Shown: positions 31,328 to 39,778 of the stretch, piece by piece
Layout: every line of letters starts with the position of its first letter
Position numbering within the stretch: the stretch's first letter is position 1
IMG/VR virus record: IMGVR_UViG_3300009430_000002
Span: 1-44,627 of that record
Origin: a virus
Length of the DNA stretch: 44,627 bases
Reading direction: 5' to 3' (one strand)
Made by a program: the position numbers and the translations under genes
The notes under the pieces: model-generated
The model's database searches: none
The model's input: only the letters and a program-made list of their open reading frames with translations
Told to the model about the DNA's origin: nothing

Positions 31328-33816
31328 GAGACGGGCTTAAGGCGCGCGGCTTCGGCCACAAGCGCATTAAGCAGCTTACGGATCAATTCGACGGTCTGAT
31401 GAAAGGCCACGCCGACGCCGGTAAGGACGTGGGCACGGCTGGCATGTTGGCGATGAAAGACTTGTTCACGCAGCTATCGCGTGAAGCGCAAGAGCGTGCC
31501 AAGCGTAGCGCCGCGATGCTGGCGCAGCAAGCAGACAACATCGCACTCATCAAGGAAGGCGCAGACGCGCCAGTGTCCAAGTTTCTGATGGACGGCAAGC
31601 GCGGTTCAAAGGGTACAGCCATCGCGCGTGCCGCCGTATCCAAGATCGAGCATGACCCGCGCTTTAAGGGCATATCCTACGCCACGGCGCGGGACGTTGT
31701 GCGCGGGCAGTTGTATTCCATCTTCAACGATACGCTTGAAGTCATCGGCAAAGGCGCGTTCGGTCGGCAGAAGGGCAAGGCGCACTTGCCCAACGTCATC
31801 CGAGAGGTGCTAGGCGTATCCACAGGCGACATGCACGCTAAGGCGGTTGCGGACGCGTGGTTGAAGGTTGCCGATCTGACGGTGGACCTGATGAACGCCG
31901 CAGGCGGTACGATGAACAAGTTGTCCCGCTATCTGCCGCAGGCACAGAACGCCGTTCGCGTCGCCAAGGGTGGCCGGGATGCATGGGTAAAGATGCACCT
32001 TGACGAACTCGACTGGAACAAGACGCGCTGGCCCGACGGCAAGATGATTGCGCCGAAGGACCGGCAAGCGGTGCTGGACAAGGTGTACGACACGTTGGTA
32101 TCTGACGGCGCGTCCAAGATTGACGTCAGTGCGTTTCGCGGGCGCGGTCGGGCAGTCGGCAACCTGATCGACCAACACCGCTTCATGCACTACAAGAATG
32201 CGGACAGTTGGCTTAAGGTGCATCAAGCGTACGGTGACGGCAACCCGTTCGATACGATGGTGCGCCATATCGAAGACATGTCGCACAAGATTGCGCTGGT
32301 GCAGTCGTTCGGCCCGAACCCTGAAATGACGGCGATGAACATCGCGTCTATCGTACGCAAGGAAGCGGCGAAGATTGGTTCGGAAGAATTGGCGCACGCG
32401 GAAGCCGTCTTGAAGAACAAGTTCGAACCCATGTTCGAAACGATCATGCGGCAAAACCCGATGGACCCGCACAGCAACTTCGGCGCGCTGGTCACTGGCA
32501 CGTCAAACATACTGACGGCGGCGCAGCTTGGCAGCGCGTCGTTCCTCGCCATACCGGGCGACTTCATGCAGACGGTGGCCGTGCGGGCGTTGAACAACAT
32601 GGGTCTGTTCGACGGCGTGAAGACGTACTTGAACGCCTTGGTCATGGACCCGCTGCGGTCGCTGGCAGACGGTAAAGACTTTCAACGCGTCATCGCGAAC
32701 CAAAGCGGCTTCGTGATGGATCAGGCGGTCATGGCGACGTACGCGGCGTCGCGGTGGTCGGGCGTCGCGACCGTCGGCCCGGCCCTCAGCCGCCACTTGT
32801 CTGAAACAACGATGCGTCTTTCGCTTATGGCGGGCCACACGCGCGCTGCGCGCTGGACGGTGCAATCCGAGTTCATGGGCATGTTGCATCGGGCACGTGG
32901 TACTGACTTCGACAATCTGCCGTTCCGTCAACTGATGCAACGCTACGGCATCACGCGCGACGAATGGGACGTCATGCGCAAGATGCCAGCGTGGGAACCG
33001 CGCACGGGCGTGCAGTTTCTTCGGCCAATCGACGTGCTTAAATCTGACGTGCCGAACCGCGACGCGCTGTTCCGCAAGTTCCAAGGCATGATGTACGACG
33101 AAAGCAAAGCCATGGTGCCAGAGGCGACGATTGAGGGCGGCGTTGCGCTGAAAAGTACGACGCGTCCTGACACGTTGCCGGGCGCACTGCTGTATTCGTT
33201 CAGCATGTACAAGAATTTCCCGATATCGTTCGCGATGATCTACGGGCGTCTTGGCATGATGGCCCCGACGGTGAAAGGACGGGTTGCCTTCTACGCTGGC
33301 CTTGGCGCTGGAATGACGCTGGTGGGTGCGATTGGTACGCAGCTTCGCGAAGTGTCGCGCGGGCGTGATCCTCTGCCGATGGATAACATGGCGTTCCTCG
33401 GCAAGGCGTTCCTGTCAGGCGGCGCGCTTTCGGTGTGGGGCGACTTCCTGTTCAACGGCATCAACGAATACGGGGCCGGGCCGGGCGAGGTGGCGGCGGG
33501 GCCTATCTTGTCTTTCATCGGGGATACGGTTAACCTGACGATAGGTAATACGTTTGAGTTCATGCAGGGCGTGGAAACCAACACGGGCGCAGAAGCCGTC
33601 GAGTTCGCCCGGCGCTACACGCCCGGAACGTCTATCTGGTGGGCACGCCTGATGCTTGAACGCAAGGTGTTCGACCGTCTACAGGAACTCGCGGACCCGA
33701 AGGCGTATTCGAAGTGGAAGCGCCGCGAGACGAACCAGAAGAAAGAGCGTGGCAATGAATACTGGTGGGGACCGGGGCAGGACGAAGCCCGACGCGCACC
33801 GCAATTCGGGGGATAA
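31294..33816 (+). CDS. Internal virion protein, C-terminal ejection component, 840 aa
   Basis: Large helical protein with an amphipathic middle and a hydrophobic C-terminal third (GRVAFYAGLGAGMTLVGAIG, GPILSFIGDTVNLTIGNTFE). The closing segment has TPGTSIWWARLMLERKVFDR and RGNEYWWGPGQDEARRAPQF, which I recognise as a common end of podophage large internal proteins. In T7 the two parts are one protein (gp16). It probably forms the inner-membrane part of the channel. Confidence 0.82.
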   Translation: MFDAASFTACVRDGLKARGFGHKRIKQLTDQFDGLMKGHADAGKDVGTAGMLAMKDLFTQLSREAQERAKRSAAMLAQQADNIALIKEGADAPVSKFLMDGKRGSKGTAIARAAVSKIEHDPRFKGISYATARDVVRGQLYSIFNDTLEVIGKGAFGRQKGKAHLPNVIREVLGVSTGDMHAKAVADAWLKVADLTVDLMNAAGGTMNKLSRYLPQAQNAVRVAKGGRDAWVKMHLDELDWNKTRWPDGKMIAPKDRQAVLDKVYDTLVSDGASKIDVSAFRGRGRAVGNLIDQHRFMHYKNADSWLKVHQAYGDGNPFDTMVRHIEDMSHKIALVQSFGPNPEMTAMNIASIVRKEAAKIGSEELAHAEAVLKNKFEPMFETIMRQNPMDPHSNFGALVTGTSNILTAAQLGSASFLAIPGDFMQTVAVRALNNMGLFDGVKTYLNALVMDPLRSLADGKDFQRVIANQSGFVMDQAVMATYAASRWSGVATVGPALSRHLSETTMRLSLMAGHTRAARWTVQSEFMGMLHRARGTDFDNLPFRQLMQRYGITRDEWDVMRKMPAWEPRTGVQFLRPIDVLKSDVPNRDALFRKFQGMMYDESKAMVPEATIEGGVALKSTTRPDTLPGALLYSFSMYKNFPISFAMIYGRLGMMAPTVKGRVAFYAGLGAGMTLVGAIGTQLREVSRGRDPLPMDNMAFLGKAFLSGGALSVWGDFLFNGINEYGAGPGEVAAGPILSFIGDTVNLTIGNTFEFMQGVETNTGAEAVEFARRYTPGTSIWWARLMLERKVFDRLQELADPKAYSKWKRRETNQKKERGNEYWWGPGQDEARRAPQFGG

Positions 33817-33819
33817 GTC

Positions 33820-35565
33820 ATGGCAGTCGCAAACGAACGAGTAGCACGGCGCTTTGAAGCGATTGTTGCAGACGTTCCGATACCCGTAGACATTGCGGTG
33901 TTCGAGAAAACAGACGTGTACGTGTACTACGGCACGGAAAGTCTTTTCGCCGTACAGAACGTTGACTTCACCGTGACGCTGGACGAAGAAAACTTCAATT
34001 CGTTTACGGTGACGCCGACGGCTTCATTGCTGGCGAAGATCAACGCGCTTATCGCCGCAGACCCGGTGAACGAAACGAACTTCATCACGGTTCGGCGGTT
34101 TATGAATTTCATGACCGACACCTCGCCGGGGGCCGTACGCGACTTGGAATTTCTGTCGCGCGAGTTTGACCGAACGGCGCTACGGTTCGCGCAAATGTAC
34201 GAACAGGCCGTTCGTTCGTTGACGCTTGGTCCGCGCTTTGTGGACACGAACGCTGTTATTGACGAACTTGTAGAAGGCACTGCGCTGATCTACGAAGGCG
34301 GCAAGATCAAAGCGGGACCGAACGCCGCCGACGTGGCCAACGCGCAGCAAAACGCGGCACTCGCGCTTCAATACAAGGAAGAAGCGCAAGCTGCGCGCGA
34401 CGAAGCCGTTGCCAAAGAAAACAGCATGGTGCGCCAGCGCGGCGCATGGTTTAGCGGCATCATCCTTTCGCCGTCGGATCAGTACACTTTCGGCGGCGAA
34501 CTGTACGGTACGCTGACGGCACATATCAGTACCGACGTTGTAGCCGACGTGCTTGCAGGGCGCGCGTTGAAGCTGGTGGAGAAGGGCGCTGCTGGCCCCG
34601 GCACTGGCGACATGCTCAAATCCGAAAATCTTGCTGGGTTGGCGTCGGTCATCAACTCGCTTGTCAACTTGGAGTTCAGCGCCCTTGCCATCGCCTTGCG
34701 TACAGCGGGCGGCGTAGCTGCGCACACGCCGGGCACGAACGCGCAAGGCCAAGGCTTACTCGCAAACAACGTGCTGTTCGCATACTGCGATGCGGTGTCG
34801 TCGCTGTCTGGCGTGACACTGCCCGAACCTGTTGTGAACGAAACAGGGCGGCAGTGTGTTATCATCAACCCTGCGGCGTCCACGGCGGATATAAACGTGT
34901 ATCCGGCAGCGGGCGACAATCTGGAAGGCTTGGCCGCAAACGCCCCGGTGAGCGTACCGCCCGGTTGGCAATTGACCGTGTTGCAGCGCACGACTGCGGA
35001 ATGGGCGTACGTGTTGACGCCGCGCAAAGGCCGCAAGTCCGGCGTCAAGGCACGGTTGCGTATGTCATGCACTCAGCTTGGCGGCACGTACTCGCGTGCG
35101 GGCAACACGGTGACGGTGACGTACGCCGCGCACGGTCTGTCAACTGGTATGAAAGTGCTGCTTGACTTCACGAGCGGTACGGCCACTGACGGGTACTATG
35201 TAGTCACTGTGACCGGCGCGAACACGTTTACTGTGCAGGACGCGGCGTCGGGTGCCACGAGCGGCAACGTGACTATCCGGGCGCGTGTGTTTGACGACGA
35301 GAATGTTTTCAGCGTGCAGAGGGTGGCGCTGGGTCAGTACCTTATCACGCTGGCGACCGCGATGGACAACGCGAACTACGAAGTCGTGGGAACGTCGGTC
35401 GGTATTGTCGGCGTGCCGATTGGCTTCGTGTCGCCGTCGTACGACTTCACGCAGACGACGACGCAGTTCCGTGTCAACACGGCGACATGCAACGTTGGTG
35501 TGTCTAGCGTTGGTGCGGTGCAAATCGCCGACAGCAACATGCTTAACTTGGCCGTGATACATTAA
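33820..35565 (+). CDS. Tail fibre protein, 581 aa
   Basis: The N-terminal ~160 residues match the T7 gp17-type attachment domain (FEKTDVYVYYGTESLFAVQN, FITVRRFMNFMTDTSPGAVR, FDRTALRFAQMYEQAVRSL). A coiled coil follows (AALALQYKEEAQAARDEAVA), then beta-rich shaft parts and an Ig-like repeat (AAHGLSTGMKVLLDFTSGTA, DGYYVVTVTGANTFTVQDAA). The C-terminal ~100 residues are probably the receptor-binding tip. The N-terminus docks on the gp11/gp12 junction. Confidence 0.88.
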   Translation: MAVANERVARRFEAIVADVPIPVDIAVFEKTDVYVYYGTESLFAVQNVDFTVTLDEENFNSFTVTPTASLLAKINALIAADPVNETNFITVRRFMNFMTDTSPGAVRDLEFLSREFDRTALRFAQMYEQAVRSLTLGPRFVDTNAVIDELVEGTALIYEGGKIKAGPNAADVANAQQNAALALQYKEEAQAARDEAVAKENSMVRQRGAWFSGIILSPSDQYTFGGELYGTLTAHISTDVVADVLAGRALKLVEKGAAGPGTGDMLKSENLAGLASVINSLVNLEFSALAIALRTAGGVAAHTPGTNAQGQGLLANNVLFAYCDAVSSLSGVTLPEPVVNETGRQCVIINPAASTADINVYPAAGDNLEGLAANAPVSVPPGWQLTVLQRTTAEWAYVLTPRKGRKSGVKARLRMSCTQLGGTYSRAGNTVTVTYAAHGLSTGMKVLLDFTSGTATDGYYVVTVTGANTFTVQDAASGATSGNVTIRARVFDDENVFSVQRVALGQYLITLATAMDNANYEVVGTSVGIVGVPIGFVSPSYDFTQTTTQFRVNTATCNVGVSSVGAVQIADSNMLNLAVIH

Positions 35566-35582
35566 CAGCGAAAGGATAAGTC

Positions 35583-36098
35583 ATGACGACGAACGTTAAA
35601 CTTCCGAAACTGCCGTGGATCGAAGACCTGAAAAAGATCGAAGGTCTGCACGAGGTGCGCGACAACGCGGCGATACGTGCGTATCTTCGGTCCGACGGCG
35701 GCAAGACGCTTGGCGACCCGAAGAAGCTGCCGTGGTGCGGCGACGCGGTGGACACGTCCATGTTCAACGCACTGCCGAAAGAACCGCGTCCCGGCGCGCT
35801 TGGGAAGAACCCCTATCGGGCGCGGAATTGGGCGCTGTTCGGCGAACGCGGCTTGTACTACGGTTCGGTGCTGGTGTTCGTACGCCAAGGCGGCGGGCAC
35901 GTGGGGTACGCGATGGGCATCACGCGCGACCGCAAACACTATCTGGTGTTTGGCGGCAACCAAGGCGACATGGCGAACGTGAAGCCTATCGCCGTTGACC
36001 GCTGCATCGCGTCGAGGTGGCCAATCACGTCGAACCATCCCAAGGTGCTGTTGCCCTTCCGGGAACTGAACGGGAAGCCTTCGACCAACGAAGCTTGA
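35583..36098 (+). CDS. Endolysin, NlpC/P60-like cysteine peptidase (TIGR02594-type)
   Basis: A 171-aa enzyme with catalytic Cys52 in LPWCGDAVDTSM and His106 in GGGHVGYAMG, as in TIGR02594/CHAP-like phage lysins that cut peptide bonds of peptidoglycan. No signal peptide, so it needs the holin. AAAGGA lies 9 bases upstream. It is followed by the holin-like gene. Confidence 0.85.
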   Translation: MTTNVKLPKLPWIEDLKKIEGLHEVRDNAAIRAYLRSDGGKTLGDPKKLPWCGDAVDTSMFNALPKEPRPGALGKNPYRARNWALFGERGLYYGSVLVFVRQGGGHVGYAMGITRDRKHYLVFGGNQGDMANVKPIAVDRCIASRWPITSNHPKVLLPFRELNGKPSTNEA

Positions 36099-36155
36099 CG
36101 GCCAAGGGTCGCCGGGTTATCTCAACAACACGTACGCAACTTAGGGAACAACGGA

Positions 36156-36377
36156 ATGATCAAGAGCATCTTGCAGAACGTGTTTGCCCGTATCGCGATC
36201 TACGCCACGTCGGCACTGCCCGGCCTGCTGGCCGCGTGGGGCTTGGGCTGGATCAAGATCACCTTCGACGGCGTAGACTGGTTGACGATCAAGTTTTCGC
36301 TGGTCGGCCTGTCAACCATGCTGGCGTCCATGGTCGGCGTGTCGGGTGGCATCTTCGCCAAGTTCGGCACGAAGTAG
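36156..36377 (+). CDS. Holin-like membrane protein, 73 aa
   Basis: Two hydrophobic segments (IAIYATSALPGLLAAWGLG; FSLVGLSTMLASMVGVSGGI) around an amphipathic middle, with a basic end (FAKFGTK). Size, topology and place after the endolysin gene fit a class II-type holin. AGGGA lies 10 bases before the ATG. Confidence 0.75.
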   Translation: MIKSILQNVFARIAIYATSALPGLLAAWGLGWIKITFDGVDWLTIKFSLVGLSTMLASMVGVSGGIFAKFGTK

Positions 36378-36378
36378 C

Positions 36379-36708
36379 ATGTCGCCCGAATTGCAGTGGG
36401 TCATCGGGACGGCCATTGCGCTTCTGGTGCTGGTCGGGGGCGTCATCGCCCGCGACCGTTCGCTGACGAACTGGTTTACCGACAAGGTTGAAAGCGTTCG
36501 TGCGGAAGCCGACAAAGAGGCGAAAGTTCTGCACGAACGTATCAACCGCGTCCGCGACGAATACAGCAAGCGTTCCGATCTGGACAGTTATATCGCGCAA
36601 ATGCAAACTGCGCTTCAAGGTCTGGCGACAGAAGTACGTTCGCACACGACGCAGACGAACACACGACTTGACGCGCTAGTCAACGCGCTGATCAAGAAAG
36701 ACGTTTAG
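36379..36708 (+). CDS. Membrane coiled-coil protein, possible inner spanin or lysis accessory
   Basis: 109 aa, starting one base after the holin stop. An N-terminal membrane helix (WVIGTAIALLVLVGGVIA) is followed by a long coiled coil (VESVRAEADKEAKVLHERIN, IAQMQTALQGLATEVRSHTT). That matches the shape of inner spanins. No outer spanin is nested here, and cytoplasmic topology is also possible, so the role is uncertain. Its 3' end overlaps the convergent zinc-finger gene by 17 bases. Confidence 0.7.
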   Translation: MSPELQWVIGTAIALLVLVGGVIARDRSLTNWFTDKVESVRAEADKEAKVLHERINRVRDEYSKRSDLDSYIAQMQTALQGLATEVRSHTTQTNTRLDALVNALIKKDV

Positions 36709-37003
36709 CCGTAACGTAGAACGTGTCTTCGTGGATGCGGTGGATCATCTTCGTCGTCCGCCGCCGCCCCTCATCTTCCTTCCGCCAAGCTGCGATCACG
36801 AGGTCTTTGCGCCCGGCAAGCTGGTAGCGTTCGAACATCGAGGTCGATTCGAGTTCCGCCATTGTCAGGTCGTACAGCAGCGCCCCACGGGTGGCGCGCC
36901 GGTTGTTGAACTTCTGCTTGCAGGCCGCGCCGCAGAAGTCAGCGCCGTAGGCCCGCGCCTTGAAGGGCTGGCCGCACTCTAGGCATTCGGTATTGACCTT
37001 CAT
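36692..37003 (-). CDS. Small zinc-finger-like protein, 103 aa
   Basis: ATG at 37003 with GGAG 6 bases upstream. The N-terminus is a treble-clef-like Cys4 motif (NTECLECGQPFKARAYGADF then CGAACKQKFNNRRATR), as in small zinc proteins that recognise nucleic acids or proteins. The second half is helical and basic (RKDLVIAAWRKEDEGRRRTT). Last gene of the leftward block. Confidence 0.75.
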   Translation of the reverse strand: MKVNTECLECGQPFKARAYGADFCGAACKQKFNNRRATRGALLYDLTMAELESTSMFERYQLAGRKDLVIAAWRKEDEGRRRTTKMIHRIHEDTFYVTAKRLS

Positions 37004-37040
37004 GGCTTCTCCGATCGACAGGGTTTAATCGGGCAAGATC

Positions 37041-37061
37041 CCGCAGTTTAATCTTCTGCGG
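37041..37061. terminator. Weak CCGCAG/CTGCGG hairpin
   Basis: CCGCAG (37041-37046) and CTGCGG (37056-37061) with a 9-base loop, between the 87-aa gene and the zinc-finger gene. Flanking TAATCG/CGATTA could extend it. No long T-run; low confidence as a terminator. Confidence 0.3.
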
Positions 37062-37076
37062 CCGAAGCCGGCACGA

Positions 37077-37340
37077 TTAGACGCTGCGTTGCAACGCCTT
37101 CGGCAGAGGCACTGACGTGAGGGTGTCGCGGCTTGCGCTAACGAACAGGTCTGGGCTTTGTGTCCTGTCAGCTTCGGCTTGTGACGCCCTCACTACCGCT
37201 TCGATACCATCGGTCATGTCGGTGAACTCGAAAGCGCACGTGACGTCGGTAGTCACGTCGCCGTCAAGCGAGGCAATCCACATGCACACGCCGGGGCGCG
37301 TCGAAAAGTGGATATGCACGATGTAGCGTTCATTGTCCAT
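37077..37340 (-). CDS. Unknown protein, 87 aa
   Basis: ATG at 37340, overlapping the upstream gene by 11 bases. The product (MDNERYIVHIHFSTRPGVCM at the start) is strand-rich in the first half and helical in the second (MTDGIEAVVRASQAEADRTQ). No family recognised. A longer frame upstream has no ribosome site. Confidence 0.65.
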   Translation of the reverse strand: MDNERYIVHIHFSTRPGVCMWIASLDGDVTTDVTCAFEFTDMTDGIEAVVRASQAEADRTQSPDLFVSASRDTLTSVPLPKALQRSV

Positions 37341-37518
37341 CAGGAACCCCCAACACTGCGTCCACCATTTCAGACAGCACAAAGTCGCCGTCTAGCGTGA
37401 ACTCGCCTTCGGTCCACTCTTTCGCGTACTGCCCGCTTTCGTGTTGCTTCAAGAAGTACGCACGCAGCCTGTCCGTCGCGGCGTTGCGGTTTACGTTCTT
37501 AACGAGCATATCTGACAT
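37330..37518 (-). CDS. Unknown small protein, 62 aa
   Basis: ATG at 37518 has GGAG 8 bases upstream; a GTG at 37527 overlaps the primase-helicase stop but is less well placed. Sequence: NRNAATDRLRAYFLKQHESG, then acidic (LDGDFVLSEMVDAVLGV). Function unknown. Confidence 0.65.
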   Translation of the reverse strand: MSDMLVKNVNRNAATDRLRAYFLKQHESGQYAKEWTEGEFTLDGDFVLSEMVDAVLGVPDGQ

Positions 37519-37523
37519 GTGCG

Positions 37524-39488
37524 TCACTCCATAACGATCAGAAGCGTGGCCTTCGCACCTTCGCCCTCACGGCGCGCGTGCAGTGTTCTACCCTTTACTT
37601 GTACAGCAGTTGCGAACAGCCCTTCAAGTCTTTTCTTCACGTCAACGTCGGTTTTATTCGCGTACAGCGGTTCGGTCGCTTTGATCACCGCGACTGCCTG
37701 ACTTATCGTCATGGTAGCTTGTGCGTTAACTGTCATCGTGTCCATGAGGATATCGGCAAGACGCATACGCATGTTACTTGTGTTCTTCTGCATCTGTACC
37801 GGATGGATCACGCCGACGGCATCGCCGTTCGCTAGGTTGACCGTTTCGCGCTTGAACCAGATAGGCTTGTTCGTCGCAAGCGCCAAGTTCATCTTCGCGT
37901 CGTCCAGTCGAACGTACAGGCCACGGTCGGCGTCCTGCATCCCATAGTCTTCGCAATCTTGCTGCGTCGCGTTAAGCAGCGTGTACGCGATGCGCGCTTT
38001 GTACACGATGCCCGATGCACCACGCGCGATATCCATGTTACCTATGCGTTCCTCTTGGCGCGCGCCGTTGCCCTTCGTCGTGTGGTGCGCTATCAGGTTG
38101 CACACGTTGCCTTCACGTGCGACGTGCTTGAACGTCTGCATGACGAAGTTCATATGGACGTTGTTCCCTTCGTCCACCGTGTGCATGTCCACCAGAGGGT
38201 CAGCGCCGAACATGCCCACGTCGGGGTCTGACAGCACGTCGATAAGCTGTCGGTACATCGCGTCGTTACGGTACGGTGTGTTGCTTTGCGCACCGACTAG
38301 CCGCAAGTCAATATGATCCGACGACAGCAGCATGACGTTCTGTCGTACCACGTCGTAGTCAAGCCGGTACTGGATACACAAGGCAAGCAGGCGTCGCGTC
38401 TGTTCGTTCACATCGTCTTCGCCGTTGTAAATCACTGACTTGCATTTGACGTGCGTCTTGAACGTATTGAAGTCGCGACCCACGGCGAGGTGCGCGGCGA
38501 CTGCCAGCACGACAGACGACTTGCCGACACTGCCGGGCGCGAGTAGCAGGGTGTTCTCGTGCAGCATCAGCAGCCGGTCTACCATCCACGGGCGGGGCGG
38601 CAACGATCCGGTGGCCGTGGCGTTCCCAAAGACCGTACCGATCTGGGCGAACACCGACGGCGGGGGCTGGACGCTCACGGTGGCAAAGGTGACAGAGGGG
38701 TCTAGGCGACCGTGGTCCGCCGTCCCGTAGGCGTGGGCGTTTTCGACCTTCCCACGTAGTTCGTCTAAACTCCACGGCGGCACGCAGCGCGGATTGAAAT
38801 ACGTCGCCATAAGGTTGAACGCCGTGTCAACCGACAAGGCCAGTTCACGCACCAGTCGCGCCGCAGTTACGAACGTGGTTTCATCGCCGCGCTGTCCTTC
38901 TATCGCTGGCGGTGCGCTTTCAAGAAAGCGGATACCCGCTTCGATTGCGGCGGGGCTGTCAATCGCTTCTGTTTCGCCCGCGTACGTGCGCGCATACGGC
39001 GGCTGCAATCGCTTCTCGACGGCAAGCGGAACCCATGCCGGTTCGCGGTCTGTGACGACAACGTACGGTACGCCGTCGATTGTCGAACCGGGCGCGACTG
39101 CGAAACCGTTATGACTTCGGATATCGACGGCATCACTGATAGAAATGTTTGCACTATCCGGGCCTTCGAAATAGCAGTGGTATCCGCCACTAGCAGTTTG
39201 AACAACAAGCGTGTCGTACGTTCCACCGAGTTGCATGTATTCATTATGTCCGTCCTTTCCGTTCTTCACGTCAACGTCTACGACAACCATATCCGTACAC
39301 AACGTGCCGATATTGCAGTCGCGTTCAATGCCCAATACGGGGTCGGTCCACATGGCGCGGATTGCGGCGGGGTCTGTCGTCGCGACTGACGGCCAATCGT
39401 CGTGCAGCGGTTCTTTGTTATTCGGCACAAGTGGAAAGACGGGGAAACCCCGCGCAGCCCACGCAAGCGCCGCCTGCAACTTGCTCAT
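37524..39488 (-). CDS. Primase-helicase: Prim-Pol domain fused to RepA-like ATPase
   Basis: A 654-aa fusion. Residues 1-150 are a bifunctional primase/polymerase (Prim-Pol) domain, with metal-binding Asp71 and Asp73 in VVVDVDVKNG and His104 in SGGYHCYF. A middle helical part follows. The C-terminal half is a hexameric RecA-type helicase of the RepA/AAA_25 group: Walker A APGSVGKS (317-324), then VIYNGEDDVNEQTRRLLALC and CNLIAHHTTKGNGARQEER. It would prime and unwind for the phage polymerase encoded upstream, replacing a DnaB/DnaG or T7 gp4 system. Confidence 0.88.
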   Translation of the reverse strand: MSKLQAALAWAARGFPVFPLVPNNKEPLHDDWPSVATTDPAAIRAMWTDPVLGIERDCNIGTLCTDMVVVDVDVKNGKDGHNEYMQLGGTYDTLVVQTASGGYHCYFEGPDSANISISDAVDIRSHNGFAVAPGSTIDGVPYVVVTDREPAWVPLAVEKRLQPPYARTYAGETEAIDSPAAIEAGIRFLESAPPAIEGQRGDETTFVTAARLVRELALSVDTAFNLMATYFNPRCVPPWSLDELRGKVENAHAYGTADHGRLDPSVTFATVSVQPPPSVFAQIGTVFGNATATGSLPPRPWMVDRLLMLHENTLLLAPGSVGKSSVVLAVAAHLAVGRDFNTFKTHVKCKSVIYNGEDDVNEQTRRLLALCIQYRLDYDVVRQNVMLLSSDHIDLRLVGAQSNTPYRNDAMYRQLIDVLSDPDVGMFGADPLVDMHTVDEGNNVHMNFVMQTFKHVAREGNVCNLIAHHTTKGNGARQEERIGNMDIARGASGIVYKARIAYTLLNATQQDCEDYGMQDADRGLYVRLDDAKMNLALATNKPIWFKRETVNLANGDAVGVIHPVQMQKNTSNMRMRLADILMDTMTVNAQATMTISQAVAVIKATEPLYANKTDVDVKKRLEGLFATAVQVKGRTLHARREGEGAKATLLIVME

Positions 39489-39491
39489 GCG

Positions 39492-39770
39492 TCACCTGAC
39501 TGCGCTTAGAGTGTCTAGCCTGTACGTTTGCTTCGTCTTGCCGGGACGAATGACAAGCTTGTCTTCAACCAGTCTTTCGTTCAATCGCTTGATGACCGGG
39601 CCAAGACTCTGCTGCATGTAGCGCACGCCGCCTGCTTGTTTCGCCATGGTGTTCGCTTCGCTTTGCGCGTCGTACACGTAGCCGTATATGACGCGTATCT
39701 CTACGTCGTCACCTTGCGGTGCACGAAACATGACTTCATGCAGTCGTTGTTGCCTGTATGGCAATTCCAT
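39492..39770 (-). CDS. Small winged-helix-like protein, 92 aa
   Basis: ATG at 39770 has AGGGG 5 bases upstream; a GTG at 39782 overlaps the polymerase stop. Central YVYDAQSEANTMAKQAGGVR and C-terminal VIKRLNERLVEDKLVIRPGK followed by TYRL look like a winged helix with its recognition helix and wing. It sits between polymerase and primase-helicase, so a replication or origin-binding accessory is likely. No family recognised. Confidence 0.65.
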   Translation of the reverse strand: MELPYRQQRLHEVMFRAPQGDDVEIRVIYGYVYDAQSEANTMAKQAGGVRYMQQSLGPVIKRLNERLVEDKLVIRPGKTKQTYRLDTLSAVR

Positions 39771-39778
39771 AGTGCCCC

